This document shows, piece after piece, positions 35,432 to 44,631 of a stretch of 64,000 nt of DNA (positions are counted from its first letter, which is position 1; every line of letters begins with the position of its first letter). The notes beneath the pieces are model-generated. The model was not told the origin of the DNA and did not search any database. It worked only from the letters and a program-made list of their open reading frames with translations. A program made the position numbers and the translations under genes. This stretch comes from Terriglobales bacterium (GTDB taxonomy: Bacteria; Acidobacteriota; Terriglobia; Terriglobales; Acidobacteriaceae). The stretch covers positions 1 to 64,000 of the forward strand of contig DASSIZ010000077.1 of the NCBI GenBank assembly GCA_035691485.1, given 5' to 3'.

Positions 35432-35804
35432 CGGCTGCCTTGGCCTGTCCAGGATGCTCCGCGTCGGTTGGAGCGCGCTCGCCCCCAAGCGCGACTTCCG
35501 CCTGCTCCGTGCGCGCGCGATCTTGCACGGTCACCGCCAACGCGTTGCTTGCGCTGGAATTCGGTACACTTTCTTGTGGCGGTAGGATCTGCGGCGTCGC
35601 CTCGCGCTTGGTGGCTTCTTCCAGCTCCAGGTTGCGGATCTCGCCTTCGATCTGCGACTTGAACTCGTTGCTGGCGCGCTTGAACTCGTTCATCGCTTTC
35701 CCGATCTGCTTGCCGATTTCAGGCAGCTTCTTGGGCCCGAAGATAATCAGGGCCAGCAAGAAGATAAAAATCATTTCGGGAAGGCCGAGGTTCATAGCTC
35801 CCAT
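35424..35804 (-). CDS. tatB: Sec-independent protein translocase TatA/TatB
   Basis: The 126-residue protein has the TatA/B layout: a short periplasmic N terminus, one membrane helix (MIFIFLLALIIFGP), the FGPKKLPEIGKQIGKAM hinge and amphipathic helix, then an unstructured tail. The length and the Glu-rich middle fit TatB better than TatA. The tail region is translated from a copy of the REP-like hairpin (GGERAPTDA), which is tolerated because TatB tails vary. It overlaps tatC by 8 bases. A TatA-only gene is not seen nearby. Confidence 0.88.
   Translation of the reverse strand: MGAMNLGLPEMIFIFLLALIIFGPKKLPEIGKQIGKAMNEFKRASNEFKSQIEGEIRNLELEEATKREATPQILPPQESVPNSSASNALAVTVQDRARTEQAEVALGGERAPTDAEHPGQAKAADV
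35471..35493. repeat. Hairpin repeat, degenerate copy inside tatB
   Basis: This sequence matches the pepA copy for GAGCGCGCTCGCCC and then has CAAGCGCG instead of CGAGCGCG, leaving one mismatch in an 8-base stem around a CCCC loop. It lies in the variable 3' end of tatB. Confidence 0.6.
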
Positions 35805-35862
35805 GATACTGCGGGCTGCCGCGCCCGGTCTATGGCGACCTGGCGCGATTTGGCATGGCTGG

Positions 35863-35933
35863 CGCGCTCGCCCTCGAGCTCGACTCCCGCAGGCCCTCCC
35901 GTGCGACTTGGAGCGCGCTCGCCCTCGAGCGCG
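35863..35933. repeat. Two hairpin repeats (REP-like) between tatB and the ctp gene
   Basis: Copies lie at 35863-35882 (one mismatch in the stem) and 35914-35933 (perfect 8-base arms CGCGCTCG and CGAGCGCG around CCCT), 51 bases apart and in the same orientation. The bases around the second copy also match those around the pepA copy. The gap between the divergent tatB and ctp genes is 285 bases, and these repeats occupy its middle. Confidence 0.7.
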
Positions 35934-36026
35934 GCGGGTACCCCCGGGGACAATCGCTACGCAGAGCGTGGTACTTTCGTGATTACACAGGGACCAAGGG
36001 CGGCAAATCCCTCAAAAAACCCATGT

Positions 36027-36032
36027 TATACT
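36027..36032 (+). promoter_or_regulatory. Weak -10 candidate upstream of the ctp gene
   Basis: TATACT occurs 57 bases before the start codon of the C-terminal processing protease, in the last part of the 285-base gap. No good -35 box is seen 16-19 bases upstream, so this is only a possibility. Confidence 0.25.
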
Positions 36033-36089
36033 TTCAGCAGCTCACGGTGAGGACAACTTCGTTATTCAGCCGCACCGTACAGGATTTCT

Positions 36090-37694
36090 ATGCTCCGTGG
36101 TGCTCGCCGCTCCATTCTGCTGGTCGTTCTGGTCATTCTGACTTGTGGTTTCATGGGCGCCCTGTTCGGTCAGCGCGCTGCCAGTTCCCAGCCGGCCTCC
36201 GATTCCGACGTCCGCGACAGCCTGCGCGCCTTTTCCCAGGTTTATGACGTCGTCGAGCAGAACTATGCCGAGCCGGTCAATGCCGATAAAGCCATCTTCA
36301 ATGGCGCCATTCCCGGTATGCTGCGCGTGCTCGATCCTCACTCCAACTTCTTCGATCCCAAGTCTTACTCCTTGCTCCGGGAAGAGCAGCGCGGCAAGTA
36401 TTACGGCGTCGGCATGTCGGTTGGCCCGCGCAACAACAAGGTTATCGTGCTTATGCCCTTCGTGGGCACTCCCGCGTACAAGGTCGGCATCCATCCCGGT
36501 GACGTGATCGCTGCCGTCGACGGCAAGCCCACCGACAATCTCAGCACCAGCGAAGTCGCCGACATGCTGAAGGGACCGAAGGGCACCCAGGTGCGCATCA
36601 CCATCCTGCGTGAAGGCGCTCCCAAGCCCATGGAATTCACCGTCACCCGCGACGAGATTCCCCGCTACAGCGTGGATCTCCATTTCCTCATCCGTCCGGG
36701 CGTCGGATATCTCCATGTCACCGGCTTCCAGGAGACCACCGAAAAAGAAGTGAGTGATGCCCTGGCGCAGTTCGGCGATCTCAAGGGCCTGGTTCTCGAC
36801 CTCCGTCAGAACCCCGGCGGTCTGCTCAGCGAAGGCGTCGGCGTGGCCGACAAGTTCCTGCCAAAGGGCGCCGTCATCGTTTCGCACCATGGCCGCTCAT
36901 CGCCGGAAAAGATCTATCGCGCCAGCCATGGCAACGGCGGCCGTAATTACCCCATCGTCGTGCTGGTCAACAAGGGCACCGCTTCGGCCGCGGAAATCGT
37001 AGCCGGCGCCATCCAGGACCACGACCGCGGCCTGGTCATCGGTGAGAACACGTTCGGCAAAGGTCTGGTGCAAACGGTTTATCCGCTCTCGGAGAACACC
37101 GGCCTCGCTCTCACTACCGCCAAGTATTACACCCCGAGCGGACGCCTCATCCAGCGCGACTACAGCAGCGTCTCGCTCTATGACTACTACTACAACCGCG
37201 AACCCTCTGATCCCAACAACGGCGGCCGCGAGGTCAAGATGACCGACGGCGGTCGTCCCGTCTACGGCGGCGGCGGCATTACCCCCGACGTGAAAGTCCC
37301 GGCCATCAAGACCACCCATTTCCAGGACACGCTGCTCCAGCACTACGCATTCTTCAATTTCGCCAAGCACTACCTCATCAACCGGCATATCCCGAAGAAT
37401 TACGAGGTGGATGACCAGGCCATGATGGACTTTCGCAACTTCCTCACTGACCAGAAGATTCCGTGGTCGGAAGCGGATATGGCGCCGGTCAGCGATTGGC
37501 TCCGCGCCAGCATCAAGAGCGAAATGTTCATCGACGAGTTTGGCCAGATCGAAGGGCTGAAGGTTCGCGCCGAAGCCGATCCCCTGGTGCAGAAAGGGCT
37601 GGAACTGCTGCCCAAGGCCAAGGAACTCGCTGACAATGCGCGCCGGACGATCGCCGATCGAAATAGCGCGCGCGCCAACGCACCTTCGAACTAA
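36090..37694 (+). CDS. C-terminal processing protease, S41A family (Ctp/Prc-like)
   Basis: The periplasmic serine protease trims or degrades proteins from their C termini. The 534-residue protein has a membrane or signal segment (SILLVVLVILTCGFMGALFG), a helical N-terminal region, a PDZ domain near residues 105-190 (carrying MPFVGTPAYKVGIHPGDVI), and the S41 catalytic core with LDLRQNPGGLLSEG, the nucleophile Ser 299 in NKGTASAAEIVAG and the base Lys 324 in TFGKGLVQ. It is divergent from tatB. A terminator shared with the converging response-regulator gene follows. Confidence 0.93.
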   Translation: MLRGARRSILLVVLVILTCGFMGALFGQRAASSQPASDSDVRDSLRAFSQVYDVVEQNYAEPVNADKAIFNGAIPGMLRVLDPHSNFFDPKSYSLLREEQRGKYYGVGMSVGPRNNKVIVLMPFVGTPAYKVGIHPGDVIAAVDGKPTDNLSTSEVADMLKGPKGTQVRITILREGAPKPMEFTVTRDEIPRYSVDLHFLIRPGVGYLHVTGFQETTEKEVSDALAQFGDLKGLVLDLRQNPGGLLSEGVGVADKFLPKGAVIVSHHGRSSPEKIYRASHGNGGRNYPIVVLVNKGTASAAEIVAGAIQDHDRGLVIGENTFGKGLVQTVYPLSENTGLALTTAKYYTPSGRLIQRDYSSVSLYDYYYNREPSDPNNGGREVKMTDGGRPVYGGGGITPDVKVPAIKTTHFQDTLLQHYAFFNFAKHYLINRHIPKNYEVDDQAMMDFRNFLTDQKIPWSEADMAPVSDWLRASIKSEMFIDEFGQIEGLKVRAEADPLVQKGLELLPKAKELADNARRTIADRNSARANAPSN

Positions 37695-37725
37695 TTACCG
37701 TTATCGGTTTTCGGTTTTGGAAAAA

Positions 37726-37758
37726 AGAAAAGGCACGGATCCCCTCCGTGCCTTTTCT
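37726..37758. terminator. Bidirectional terminator between the ctp and response-regulator genes
   Basis: A 14-base-pair perfect stem (AGAAAAGGCACGGA with TCCGTGCCTTTTCT) closes a five-base loop TCCCC, with A-rich and T-rich flanks on the respective sides. It lies 31 bases past the ctp stop and 67 bases from the converging response-regulator stop. A longer imperfect pairing (TCGGTTTTCGGTTTT with AAAACTGAAAACCGA) extends outward. Confidence 0.85.
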
Positions 37759-37824
37759 GTTCGGCCAAAAACTGAAAACCGAGACTTCAACCGAAAAATC
37801 GTTAACTGATAACGACTACCACTT

Positions 37825-38211
37825 TCACGCCGCCACGTGGTAATCCGCAACGCACTTGCGTACTTCTTCCAGAACTTCGCCGTAATTCCATTTGCAGGCG
37901 ACACCGTGCGCCCCTAATTGTTCCAGATACTCCACTGCAAACGGATGTCGCGGCACCGTATGCATTACTACACATGGCGTCCACGACTGCCCTTCGCGCA
38001 GCAGCTTGAGGACGCGCTCGCAGTTCAAGTCCGGCGGATGATCTCCCACCAGCAGCACATCAAAACGTGTTTCCTCCATCAACTTCAGGGCGTCCGTCAA
38101 ATTCCAGGACGTCGTGGTTTCGTATCCTTCTTCCTCCATGACCTGTTGCAAAGCGATGAGTACCGATTCGTCGTTGTCCACGATGAGCACTTTTTGGCGC
38201 TGCTGGCCCAT
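37825..38211 (-). CDS. Response regulator, single receiver domain
   Basis: The 128-residue product is a stand-alone receiver domain: the acidic pair in VLIVDNDESV near the N terminus, the phosphorylatable Asp in VLLVGDHPPDL, the Thr/Ser switch region VVMHTVP and the Lys in VACKWNYGEV. The start MGQQRQK was chosen because GAGGAGG lies 8 bases upstream. The frame extends 46 codons further to 38349, encoding two CxxC pairs (CLGC and CVFC) that could bind metal; I treat this as upstream leader, but it is not excluded. A partner kinase is not in the window, so its signal is unknown. Confidence 0.82.
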   Translation of the reverse strand: MGQQRQKVLIVDNDESVLIALQQVMEEEGYETTTSWNLTDALKLMEETRFDVLLVGDHPPDLNCERVLKLLREGQSWTPCVVMHTVPRHPFAVEYLEQLGAHGVACKWNYGEVLEEVRKCVADYHVAA

Positions 38212-38537
38212 GGGATTGGCCTCCTCTTCATCGATTTCACCTGCGCAGGCGGAAAGCCGGACCGGGACCCGCAACAGCGGCCCGCAGAACACACAGGGAT
38301 TATTAAGAATCGCGCAACCGAGACAATCGCGCTGGAAGATGGTGCGCATGGGCTCTATCCCCTCGCAGGACAGGTACCCGGCTCACCTAAAGCATACTCC
38401 CGCCGCCGCCCCAATTCAGCCATTACTTCGGTTTTGCAGCCGGTTCATCCCGAATTAGAAAGCTAGTTGCATTTCGGGCTTCCGCCCGCACCGGTTTTCC
38501 AGGCGTCCGGACCAGCGTGTTGCTGCTTCTGTCTCTA

Positions 38538-38578
38538 AGTTCCGCAATCCCGCAGTTCTGCAATCACCCAATTCCGGA
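38538..38578. repeat. Dispersed ATTCCGCA-type repeat, copy 3
   Basis: The words GTTCCGCAATCCCGCAG and CTGCAATCACCCAATTCCGG repeat the theme of copies 1 (6922) and 2 (24999), here more degenerate. It sits in a 446-base gap between the response regulator and VOC genes, which otherwise holds only a terminator-like hairpin. Confidence 0.45.
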
Positions 38579-38593
38579 GTCAATGAACGCAAA

Positions 38594-38624
38594 CAAGCAA
38601 AGCGACTCTTAGTCGCCTTGCTTG
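38594..38624 (-). terminator. Probable terminator of the VOC gene
   Basis: A 14-position stem with one A-C mismatch (CAAGCAAAGCGACT pairing with AGTCGCCTTGCTTG) closes a CTT loop. On the minus strand it lies 35 bases past the VOC stop and is followed by TTTGCG, a short T-rich tract. Confidence 0.6.
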
Positions 38625-38658
38625 TCTTGTAGTCAGAGCGCTGCGCGCCAATCATCGG

Positions 38659-39156
38659 CTACGCCGATTTCTTCTGCGTCCTCATGCTTTCCCAGAACGC
38701 CTTGGAGCGCTGCTCGACTTCCTGCTTGGTCAGGATCTCCTTGCGCGTCGCGACCCCCCAGGTGTGTCCAAAAGGATCCGTGAATGAGCCATAGCGATCG
38801 CCCCAGAACATGTCGGCAACCGGCATGGTTTCCTTCGCGCCTGCTGCAATCGCTTTCTTGAACGATGCATCCACGTCGGGCACATAAAGGTTCAGGGTGG
38901 AGGTACACGCCCCCACAGTCTGGGGAGATTTCGGGCAGCCCGGAGCGCCCGGGAACTCGTCGGCCAGGAAGATGATCGAATCGCCGATCTTCAGTTCCGC
39001 GTGTCCGATCTTGCCATCGGGACTCGCCATGCGCGCCAGTTCCTGCGCGCCCAGGGCCTTCTTGTAGAACTCAATCGCTTCGGCTGCCCCGCGAATTACA
39101 AGGTGCGGCGTGACGGTGTGAAATCCCTCGGGAATCGGTTGCACTGTTTCTGCCAT
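38659..39156 (-). CDS. VOC-superfamily (glyoxalase/PhnB-like) protein
   Basis: The 165-residue protein has the two beta-alpha-beta-beta-beta modules of the vicinal-oxygen-chelate fold: HTVTPHLVIRGAAEAIEFYKKALGA at the start and FWGDRYGSFTDPFGHTWGVAT near the end, where Phe-Gly-His-x-Trp matches the PhnB/YcgJ-like subgroup. Such proteins include metal-dependent lyases, dioxygenases and antibiotic-resistance binders. No substrate can be named. A TATAAT box on the minus strand (39247-39242) lies 86 bases upstream. Confidence 0.85.
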   Translation of the reverse strand: MAETVQPIPEGFHTVTPHLVIRGAAEAIEFYKKALGAQELARMASPDGKIGHAELKIGDSIIFLADEFPGAPGCPKSPQTVGACTSTLNLYVPDVDASFKKAIAAGAKETMPVADMFWGDRYGSFTDPFGHTWGVATRKEILTKQEVEQRSKAFWESMRTQKKSA

Positions 39157-39345
39157 GGTTCCTCCTTCGAAAATTTTTTCCCATCTTCCGCTAAGCGGCT
39201 AAGGTTTTAAATATCGGAGGGACGAACTGTGCGCGCGGGAAATTATACGAGCTTGCGACGCCCGCGGAGCATTGAGCCAACGATTTTACAATTTCCTGAT
39301 GTGCACTATTCTTTAGGCAGGGTGCAGAACGCCGGCACGAGTGAC

Positions 39346-42300
39346 TTAATCGGCGCTCACTGCCTCTCGCGCCGCTTCTTCTACGCTTTCCGCTTCCCGC
39401 TTTTTGAACCGCTTCCGCGACCATTGCTGCACCCGGTCGAGATAGATGTAGAAGACCGGAGTGATGTACAGCGTCAGCATCTGCGAGAACACCAGCCCTC
39501 CCACCACCGCCAGTCCCAGTGGACGCCTTGATTCCGCTCCTGCCCCGAAGCCCATGGCGATGGGCAGGGTGCCCATCAGCGCCGCCATCGTCGTCATCAT
39601 GATCGGCCGGAACCGCACCAGGCACCCGTAGTAGATGGCGTCGGCTGCTGTTTTGCCGGCATTGCGCTGCGCATCCAGCGCGAAGTCGATCATCATGATG
39701 GCATTCTTCTTCACGATGCCTACCAGCATGATGATTCCCACAAACCCGTACAAATTCAGGTCCAGGTGAAACAACTTCAGCGTGAGCAGCGCGCCCACGC
39801 CGGCGGCGGGCAGCCCGGACAAAATCGTGATCGGGTGAATGAAGCTCTCGTACAAAATTCCGAGCACGATGTAGATCACTAGGATGGCCATCATGAGCAG
39901 GATACCCATGCCTTTGAACGATGACTCAAAGGCCTGCGCCGCGCCCTGGAAGCTGGTGGTCACGCTCTCCGGCAGCACGCGGCGCGAAATCCGGTTGATC
40001 TCGGTGACCGCGTCGCCCAGCGCCACGCCCGGCTTGGTATCAAAGGAAACCGTGACCGCCGGCAACTGTCCCAGGTGATTGATCGCCATCGGGCCCAGGT
40101 TACGCGTGATGTTGGCCACCGTGTACAGCGGCACCAGTTGCCCGTCCTTATTGCGGATGTACAGCAACGACAGCGCTGACGGGTCCATCTGGTACTTCGG
40201 CTGCAGCTCCATCACCACCCGGTAGGCGTTGTTGGGGGCGTAGATGGTGGAGATTTGCCGCGAACTGTAGGCCGTATACAGCGCGTCTTCCACCTGCGTC
40301 GCCGTCACTCCCAGCTTCGCCGCCTTGTCGCGGTTGATCTCGATATTCACCTGCGGATTCTTGATCAGCAGGTCGCTGGTCACGTCCTGCAGCACGGGAC
40401 TCTTGCGCAGCTCAGCTTCCAGCTTGGGCGCCGCCTCGTACAGGTCCTTGGTGTCCGGGCTCTGCAGTGTGTACGCATACTGGCTCTTGGTGAGCTGCCC
40501 GCCGATGCGAATCAGCGGCGGGTTCTGCAGGAAGCTCTGGATGCCAGGAACCTTTGCCAGCATCGGCCGCCAGCGCTGCATGATTTCGTCCACGCCCGGG
40601 CGCTGGCCCAGCGGGACGAAACGCGCCACCAGAAATCCCTGGTTTTGCGCGCCCCGCGGCACCGCCGAGAACATGGTGTTGATGTACTTGCCGTCGGGTG
40701 AGTCCAGCAGTGCACGCGCTACCGCCACCTCGTGCGTCTTCATGTCCTCAAAGGAAATGCCCTGCGCCGCCTCGGTGAAAACGTAGATCTGTCCCTGGTC
40801 TTCGCTGGACAGAAATCCCTTGGGAATGGTGACGAACAGGTAGCCGGTGGCGACCAGCACCAGGGCTGAAACCCCCATGACCGTGAGCTTGTGCCGCAGC
40901 ACCGCCTGCAACGACTTGTCATAGACGCGCAGCATGCCGTCGAAAACCCTCTCCGACATCATGTACAGCTTGCCGTGCTTGACCTCGGCGTAAGGGCGAA
41001 GAATGCGGCTGCACAGCATCGGCGTCAGGCTCAGCGACACCACGCCCGACACCAGGATTGCCGCCCCGATCGTGACCGCGAACTCGTGCAGCAACCGCCC
41101 CACGATCCCGCCCATGAACAGCACCGGGATGAAGACCGCCGCCAGCGAGAGCGTCATGGAAACGATGGTGAACCCAATCTCGCGCGATCCGCGGAATGCC
41201 GCCTGCATCGGCTTCTCGCCCTGTTCCAGGTGGCGCACGATGTTTTCCAACATCACGATGGCATCGTCCACCACGAAACCCACCGAGAGGGTCAAGGCCA
41301 TCAGCGACAAATTGTCGAGCGAGTAGTCCAGCGCATACATCACCGCGAACGTTCCCACCAGCGAGAACGGAAGCGCGAGGCTGGGAATAAAGGTCGCCGA
41401 CAGGTTGCGCAAGAACAGGAAGATCACCAGGATCACCAGGATGAGCGCCAGGAACAGCGTGAACTTCACGTCATCGACCGAAGCCCGGATCGTCTTCGAC
41501 CGGTCGTAGAGAGTGTCCAATGAAACCGAGGCCGGTATTTGCGCCCGGAAGGACGGCATCAGCGCGTTGATGCTGTTGACCACCTCCACCGTGTTCGTGC
41601 CCGGCTGCTTCTGGATGGCCAGCACAATGGCCCGGTTCAGCTTGTGCTGCGGCCCGGCGTACCAACTCGCGGTCTTGTCGTTCTCCACGCTGTCGAAGAC
41701 ATCGCCCAGTTCGCCCAGGCGCACCGGATTTCCATTGCGGTAGGCGACGATCAGCGGACGGTACTGGTCTGCATTCGTAAGCTGCCCGTTGGCCTGCACC
41801 GTGAACGCCTGCCGGCTGCCCCACAAAGTGCCGGTCGGCAAATTGACGTTGCCGTTCTGCACCGCCTGGTTGACTTCATCGATGCCGATCTGGTGCGCTG
41901 CCAGCTTCTTGGGATCCAGTTGTGCCCGCACTGCGTACTTCTGCGCGCCGTAGACGAACACCTGCGCCACGCCGCTGACCATGGAGATGCGTTGCGCCAG
42001 CATCGTCTCCGCATATTCGTCAACCTCGGACAGCCGCAGCGTAGGAGAGCTCACCGACAGATACAGCACCGGCTGGTCCGCCGGATTGACCTTCTGATAA
42101 GTAGGAGGAGAAGGCAGGTCCTGCGGCAGGTCTTTGGCCGCCTTCCCGATCATCGCCTGCACGTCCTGCGCCGCGGCGTCGATGTTGCGGCTGAGGTTGA
42201 ACTGCAGTGTGATCGACGTCGAGCCCAGCATGTTGGTCGACGTCATCTGGTCCAGCCCGGCAATGGTGGAGAACTGTTTCTCCAGCGGCATCGCCACCGC

Positions 42301-42483
42301 GGACGCCATCGTGTCCGGACTCGCTCCCGGCAGTCCGACTTGCACCTGGATGGTCGGAAAGTCTACGTTCGGCAGGTCGCTCACCGGCAGCGAGCGATAC
42401 CCCATCACTCCAAACAGGAGGATAGCCAGCATGACCAGCGTGGTCATCACCGGGCGCCGGATACATAGTTCCGCGATGGTCAC
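39346..42483 (-). CDS. RND-family multidrug efflux transporter (HAE-1, MdtB/MdtC-like)
   Basis: The inner-membrane pump exchanges protons for drugs or other hydrophobic substrates. The 1045-residue chain has the expected 12 membrane spans and two large periplasmic domains. The N terminus MTIAELCIRRPVMTTLVM, the proton-relay aspartate pair in VGFVVDDAIVML, and the repeat in the C-terminal half (LVGIVKKNAIMMIDFALDAQR) are standard. The start overlaps the adaptor stop by 4 bases and a TetR repressor gene heads the operon. There is no TolC gene in the operon; the channel gene at 22933 is a possible partner. Confidence 0.96.
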   Translation of the reverse strand: MTIAELCIRRPVMTTLVMLAILLFGVMGYRSLPVSDLPNVDFPTIQVQVGLPGASPDTMASAVAMPLEKQFSTIAGLDQMTSTNMLGSTSITLQFNLSRNIDAAAQDVQAMIGKAAKDLPQDLPSPPTYQKVNPADQPVLYLSVSSPTLRLSEVDEYAETMLAQRISMVSGVAQVFVYGAQKYAVRAQLDPKKLAAHQIGIDEVNQAVQNGNVNLPTGTLWGSRQAFTVQANGQLTNADQYRPLIVAYRNGNPVRLGELGDVFDSVENDKTASWYAGPQHKLNRAIVLAIQKQPGTNTVEVVNSINALMPSFRAQIPASVSLDTLYDRSKTIRASVDDVKFTLFLALILVILVIFLFLRNLSATFIPSLALPFSLVGTFAVMYALDYSLDNLSLMALTLSVGFVVDDAIVMLENIVRHLEQGEKPMQAAFRGSREIGFTIVSMTLSLAAVFIPVLFMGGIVGRLLHEFAVTIGAAILVSGVVSLSLTPMLCSRILRPYAEVKHGKLYMMSERVFDGMLRVYDKSLQAVLRHKLTVMGVSALVLVATGYLFVTIPKGFLSSEDQGQIYVFTEAAQGISFEDMKTHEVAVARALLDSPDGKYINTMFSAVPRGAQNQGFLVARFVPLGQRPGVDEIMQRWRPMLAKVPGIQSFLQNPPLIRIGGQLTKSQYAYTLQSPDTKDLYEAAPKLEAELRKSPVLQDVTSDLLIKNPQVNIEINRDKAAKLGVTATQVEDALYTAYSSRQISTIYAPNNAYRVVMELQPKYQMDPSALSLLYIRNKDGQLVPLYTVANITRNLGPMAINHLGQLPAVTVSFDTKPGVALGDAVTEINRISRRVLPESVTTSFQGAAQAFESSFKGMGILLMMAILVIYIVLGILYESFIHPITILSGLPAAGVGALLTLKLFHLDLNLYGFVGIIMLVGIVKKNAIMMIDFALDAQRNAGKTAADAIYYGCLVRFRPIMMTTMAALMGTLPIAMGFGAGAESRRPLGLAVVGGLVFSQMLTLYITPVFYIYLDRVQQWSRKRFKKREAESVEEAAREAVSAD

Positions 42484-43760
42484 AGTCCGCTACCCTGCCG
42501 CGCAGGCCGCTGCCCGGCGCGCGATGCGGTCCCTCGCTTCGCTCGGGATTTCGGCAGCGGGCTTCCATCCGCCACGGCGGGCTCACGCCCGCTAAGCACC
42601 TCAACTTCCGCGTTGCTGGCGGCATTGGCCGGTTTCGACAGCGCCACTTTCTTGCCCGGCGTCAGACGCACCTGCCCGTCGATCACCACCTGGTCGCCCG
42701 CCTGCACCCCGGACGTAATCACCGAATCGCTTCCAATCACTCGCGAGACCGTCACGTTCCGCAGTTCCGCCGTGTTGTCCGGCTTGACCACGAATACATA
42801 CTGGCCATTTTGTCCTGTCTGTACCGCCGCGCTCGGCACTACGACTGCGTTCTTTTGCGTGCTCAACGTCATGCTGACGTCGGCAAACTGGCCCGGCCAC
42901 AAGCGCCGGTCGAGATTGCTGAATGTGGCTTTCAACTTGATGGTGCCGGTCGCCGCGTCCACCGTGTTGTCAATGAAGGTCAGCACGCCTTCTGCCGGCT
43001 TAGGCTCGTTCGGCACCCGCACCTCCACCGACAGCTTGCGGTTGCCTTCGTCCCGCTTGATCTCCGGCAGGTACATCTCCGGCACGGCGAAGGTCGCGTA
43101 GATCGGCTGGATTTGATTAATGGTCAAAATGTTAATGTCATTCGCCTTCACCACGTTTCCGCGGTGCACCATCAGGTTTCCCGTCCGCCCGTCAATCGGC
43201 GAATAAATCGTGGTATACGTCAGGTTGACTTTCGCCGTTTCTACCGCGGCCCGGTCCGCCTCCACCGCCTGTTTCAGCGCGTCGGCCGCCGTCGTTACCT
43301 GGTCGTACTGCTCGCGCGAAACCACGCCTTCCTTGAAGAGAGCCGCATAACGGGTCGCCTGCGCCCGGGCGTTGGCTTCCTGCGCCAGGTCGCGCGCCAA
43401 GTTTCCCTGCGCCTGCGCCAGCGCCGCCTGGTAGGGCCGTGGATCGATCACGAACAGCAGATCGCCCTTCTTTACGTCTTTTCCTTCGGTGAATCCAACC
43501 TTGGTGATCTCGCCCGCGATCATCGACTTCACCTGCACGTTGGAGTACGCCTCGACCGTGCCCACCGCCTTGACCTCTACCGGGACGTCGCGCTGCACCG
43601 CCGCCGCCACTACCACCGGTGCCGCCATTTCCGCCGGCGGTCCAGCTTTACTCTTACCGCACGCAGTCATTGCTGCGATGAACGCCAACACCACCGCGAG
43701 TGCCCAGGGTTGTCGTGTGCCCTTCCCCGCGTTCCTTCCGCCTCGAATGAGTTCATTCAT
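42480..43760 (-). CDS. RND efflux periplasmic adaptor (MFP), lipoprotein
   Basis: The adaptor bridges the RND pump to the outer-membrane channel. The 426-residue protein begins with a lipoprotein signal whose lipobox is MTAC (Cys 34), followed by a barrel-sandwich lipoyl domain (SNVQVKSMIAGEITKVGFTEG), a helical hairpin (AQAQGNLARDLAQEANA to TAADALKQAVEADRAAVE), and beta-barrel and membrane-proximal domains (TIKLKATFSNLDRRLWPGQFADV). The C-terminal 40 residues are basic and low-complexity. It overlaps the pump gene by 4 bases and follows the TetR gene by 55 bases. Confidence 0.95.
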   Translation of the reverse strand: MNELIRGGRNAGKGTRQPWALAVVLAFIAAMTACGKSKAGPPAEMAAPVVVAAAVQRDVPVEVKAVGTVEAYSNVQVKSMIAGEITKVGFTEGKDVKKGDLLFVIDPRPYQAALAQAQGNLARDLAQEANARAQATRYAALFKEGVVSREQYDQVTTAADALKQAVEADRAAVETAKVNLTYTTIYSPIDGRTGNLMVHRGNVVKANDINILTINQIQPIYATFAVPEMYLPEIKRDEGNRKLSVEVRVPNEPKPAEGVLTFIDNTVDAATGTIKLKATFSNLDRRLWPGQFADVSMTLSTQKNAVVVPSAAVQTGQNGQYVFVVKPDNTAELRNVTVSRVIGSDSVITSGVQAGDQVVIDGQVRLTPGKKVALSKPANAASNAEVEVLSGREPAVADGSPLPKSRAKRGTASRAGQRPARQGSGL

Positions 43761-43815
43761 GATGATTGACAGTTTTCCCGGCTCTCGATAATCGTTACCT
43801 GGTACTGGTCACCCG

Positions 43816-44436
43816 CTACTGCTTAGTCTTTCCCCGCTCTATCCCGGTCAACCACAGGTCCACCATCGCCTCCGCCACACGATGTGGATCGAATGCCTGC
43901 ACCCGCTTCCCCCCGAACAGCTCCTGAATTTGAAAGTGATACACCAGCATGCCCAGGAATCCGCGCGCTGCCAGCGCCGGATCCACATCGCGAAACCGGC
44001 CTTCGGCAACACCGTGGCGGATGTAATCCGCCAGCACTTCCAGATATTGCGTTACGTGGGTGCGGAAAAAACGATGCGTCAGTTCGTGGTTCTCCAGCGC
44101 AGTGTAGAGCAACAACCGGCTGAGCGTGACATCGCGGCTGAGCAGTTCCTCGGCGATGGCGGTCAGCAGTTCCCGATCGCTGCCTCCGGCCGCCAGCTTC
44201 GCTTCCAGGCGTGCACGCCCGCCGCGAACCTGGATCTGGTTCTCGATGACCGCCCAGTACAGCTCTTCCTTCGTCGCAAAGTGACGAAATATGATCGCTT
44301 CGTTGACGCGAACTTGCTGGGCGATCTGGCGCGTCGTCGTTCCTTGGTATCCCTGCCGGGCGAATAACTCGGTGGCCAGTTCCAAGATCTGCTGACGTCG
44401 CTCCTCCGCTGGAATTCTCACCTGGGAGGTCGACAT
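43816..44436 (-). CDS. TetR-family transcriptional regulator
   Basis: The 206-residue protein has an N-terminal TetR helix-turn-helix (RRQQILELATELFARQGYQGTTTRQIAQQVRVNEAIIFRHFATKEEL) of canonical spacing, followed by an all-helical ligand-binding domain that is not conserved. It is the first gene of a minus-strand operon with the adaptor and RND pump, as expected of a local repressor released by pump substrates. Two palindromes immediately upstream of its start could be its operators. Confidence 0.92.
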   Translation of the reverse strand: MSTSQVRIPAEERRQQILELATELFARQGYQGTTTRQIAQQVRVNEAIIFRHFATKEELYWAVIENQIQVRGGRARLEAKLAAGGSDRELLTAIAEELLSRDVTLSRLLLYTALENHELTHRFFRTHVTQYLEVLADYIRHGVAEGRFRDVDPALAARGFLGMLVYHFQIQELFGGKRVQAFDPHRVAEAMVDLWLTGIERGKTKQ

Positions 44437-44437
44437 T

Positions 44438-44473
44438 GTAAGTACCCGCTTACCTTTTAACCGACGTACGTCG
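44438..44473. promoter_or_regulatory. Two palindromes upstream of the TetR-led operon (candidate operators)
   Basis: GTAAG-TACCCG-CTTAC (44438-44453) is an inverted repeat of 5-base arms, and CGACGTACGTCG (44462-44473) is a perfect 12-base palindrome. They begin one base upstream of the tetR start and are spaced about 20 bases apart, as expected for a self-regulating TetR protein. The first overlaps the ribosome-binding region. Confidence 0.5.
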
Positions 44474-44631
44474 CCATGTCAATTGGAAACCGGTTCGGCG
44501 GGGACAGGCTGCGGCGAAACCGCGACTTCCTTCCTCCTCAGATACTGCTCGGGATTGGCGCTGGGCCGCCGTAGCATCAAGCGGTTCGCCGTGCGTTGCG
44601 CTTTGTAAGCCTCGCGCCGGTCGTTTTCCGG

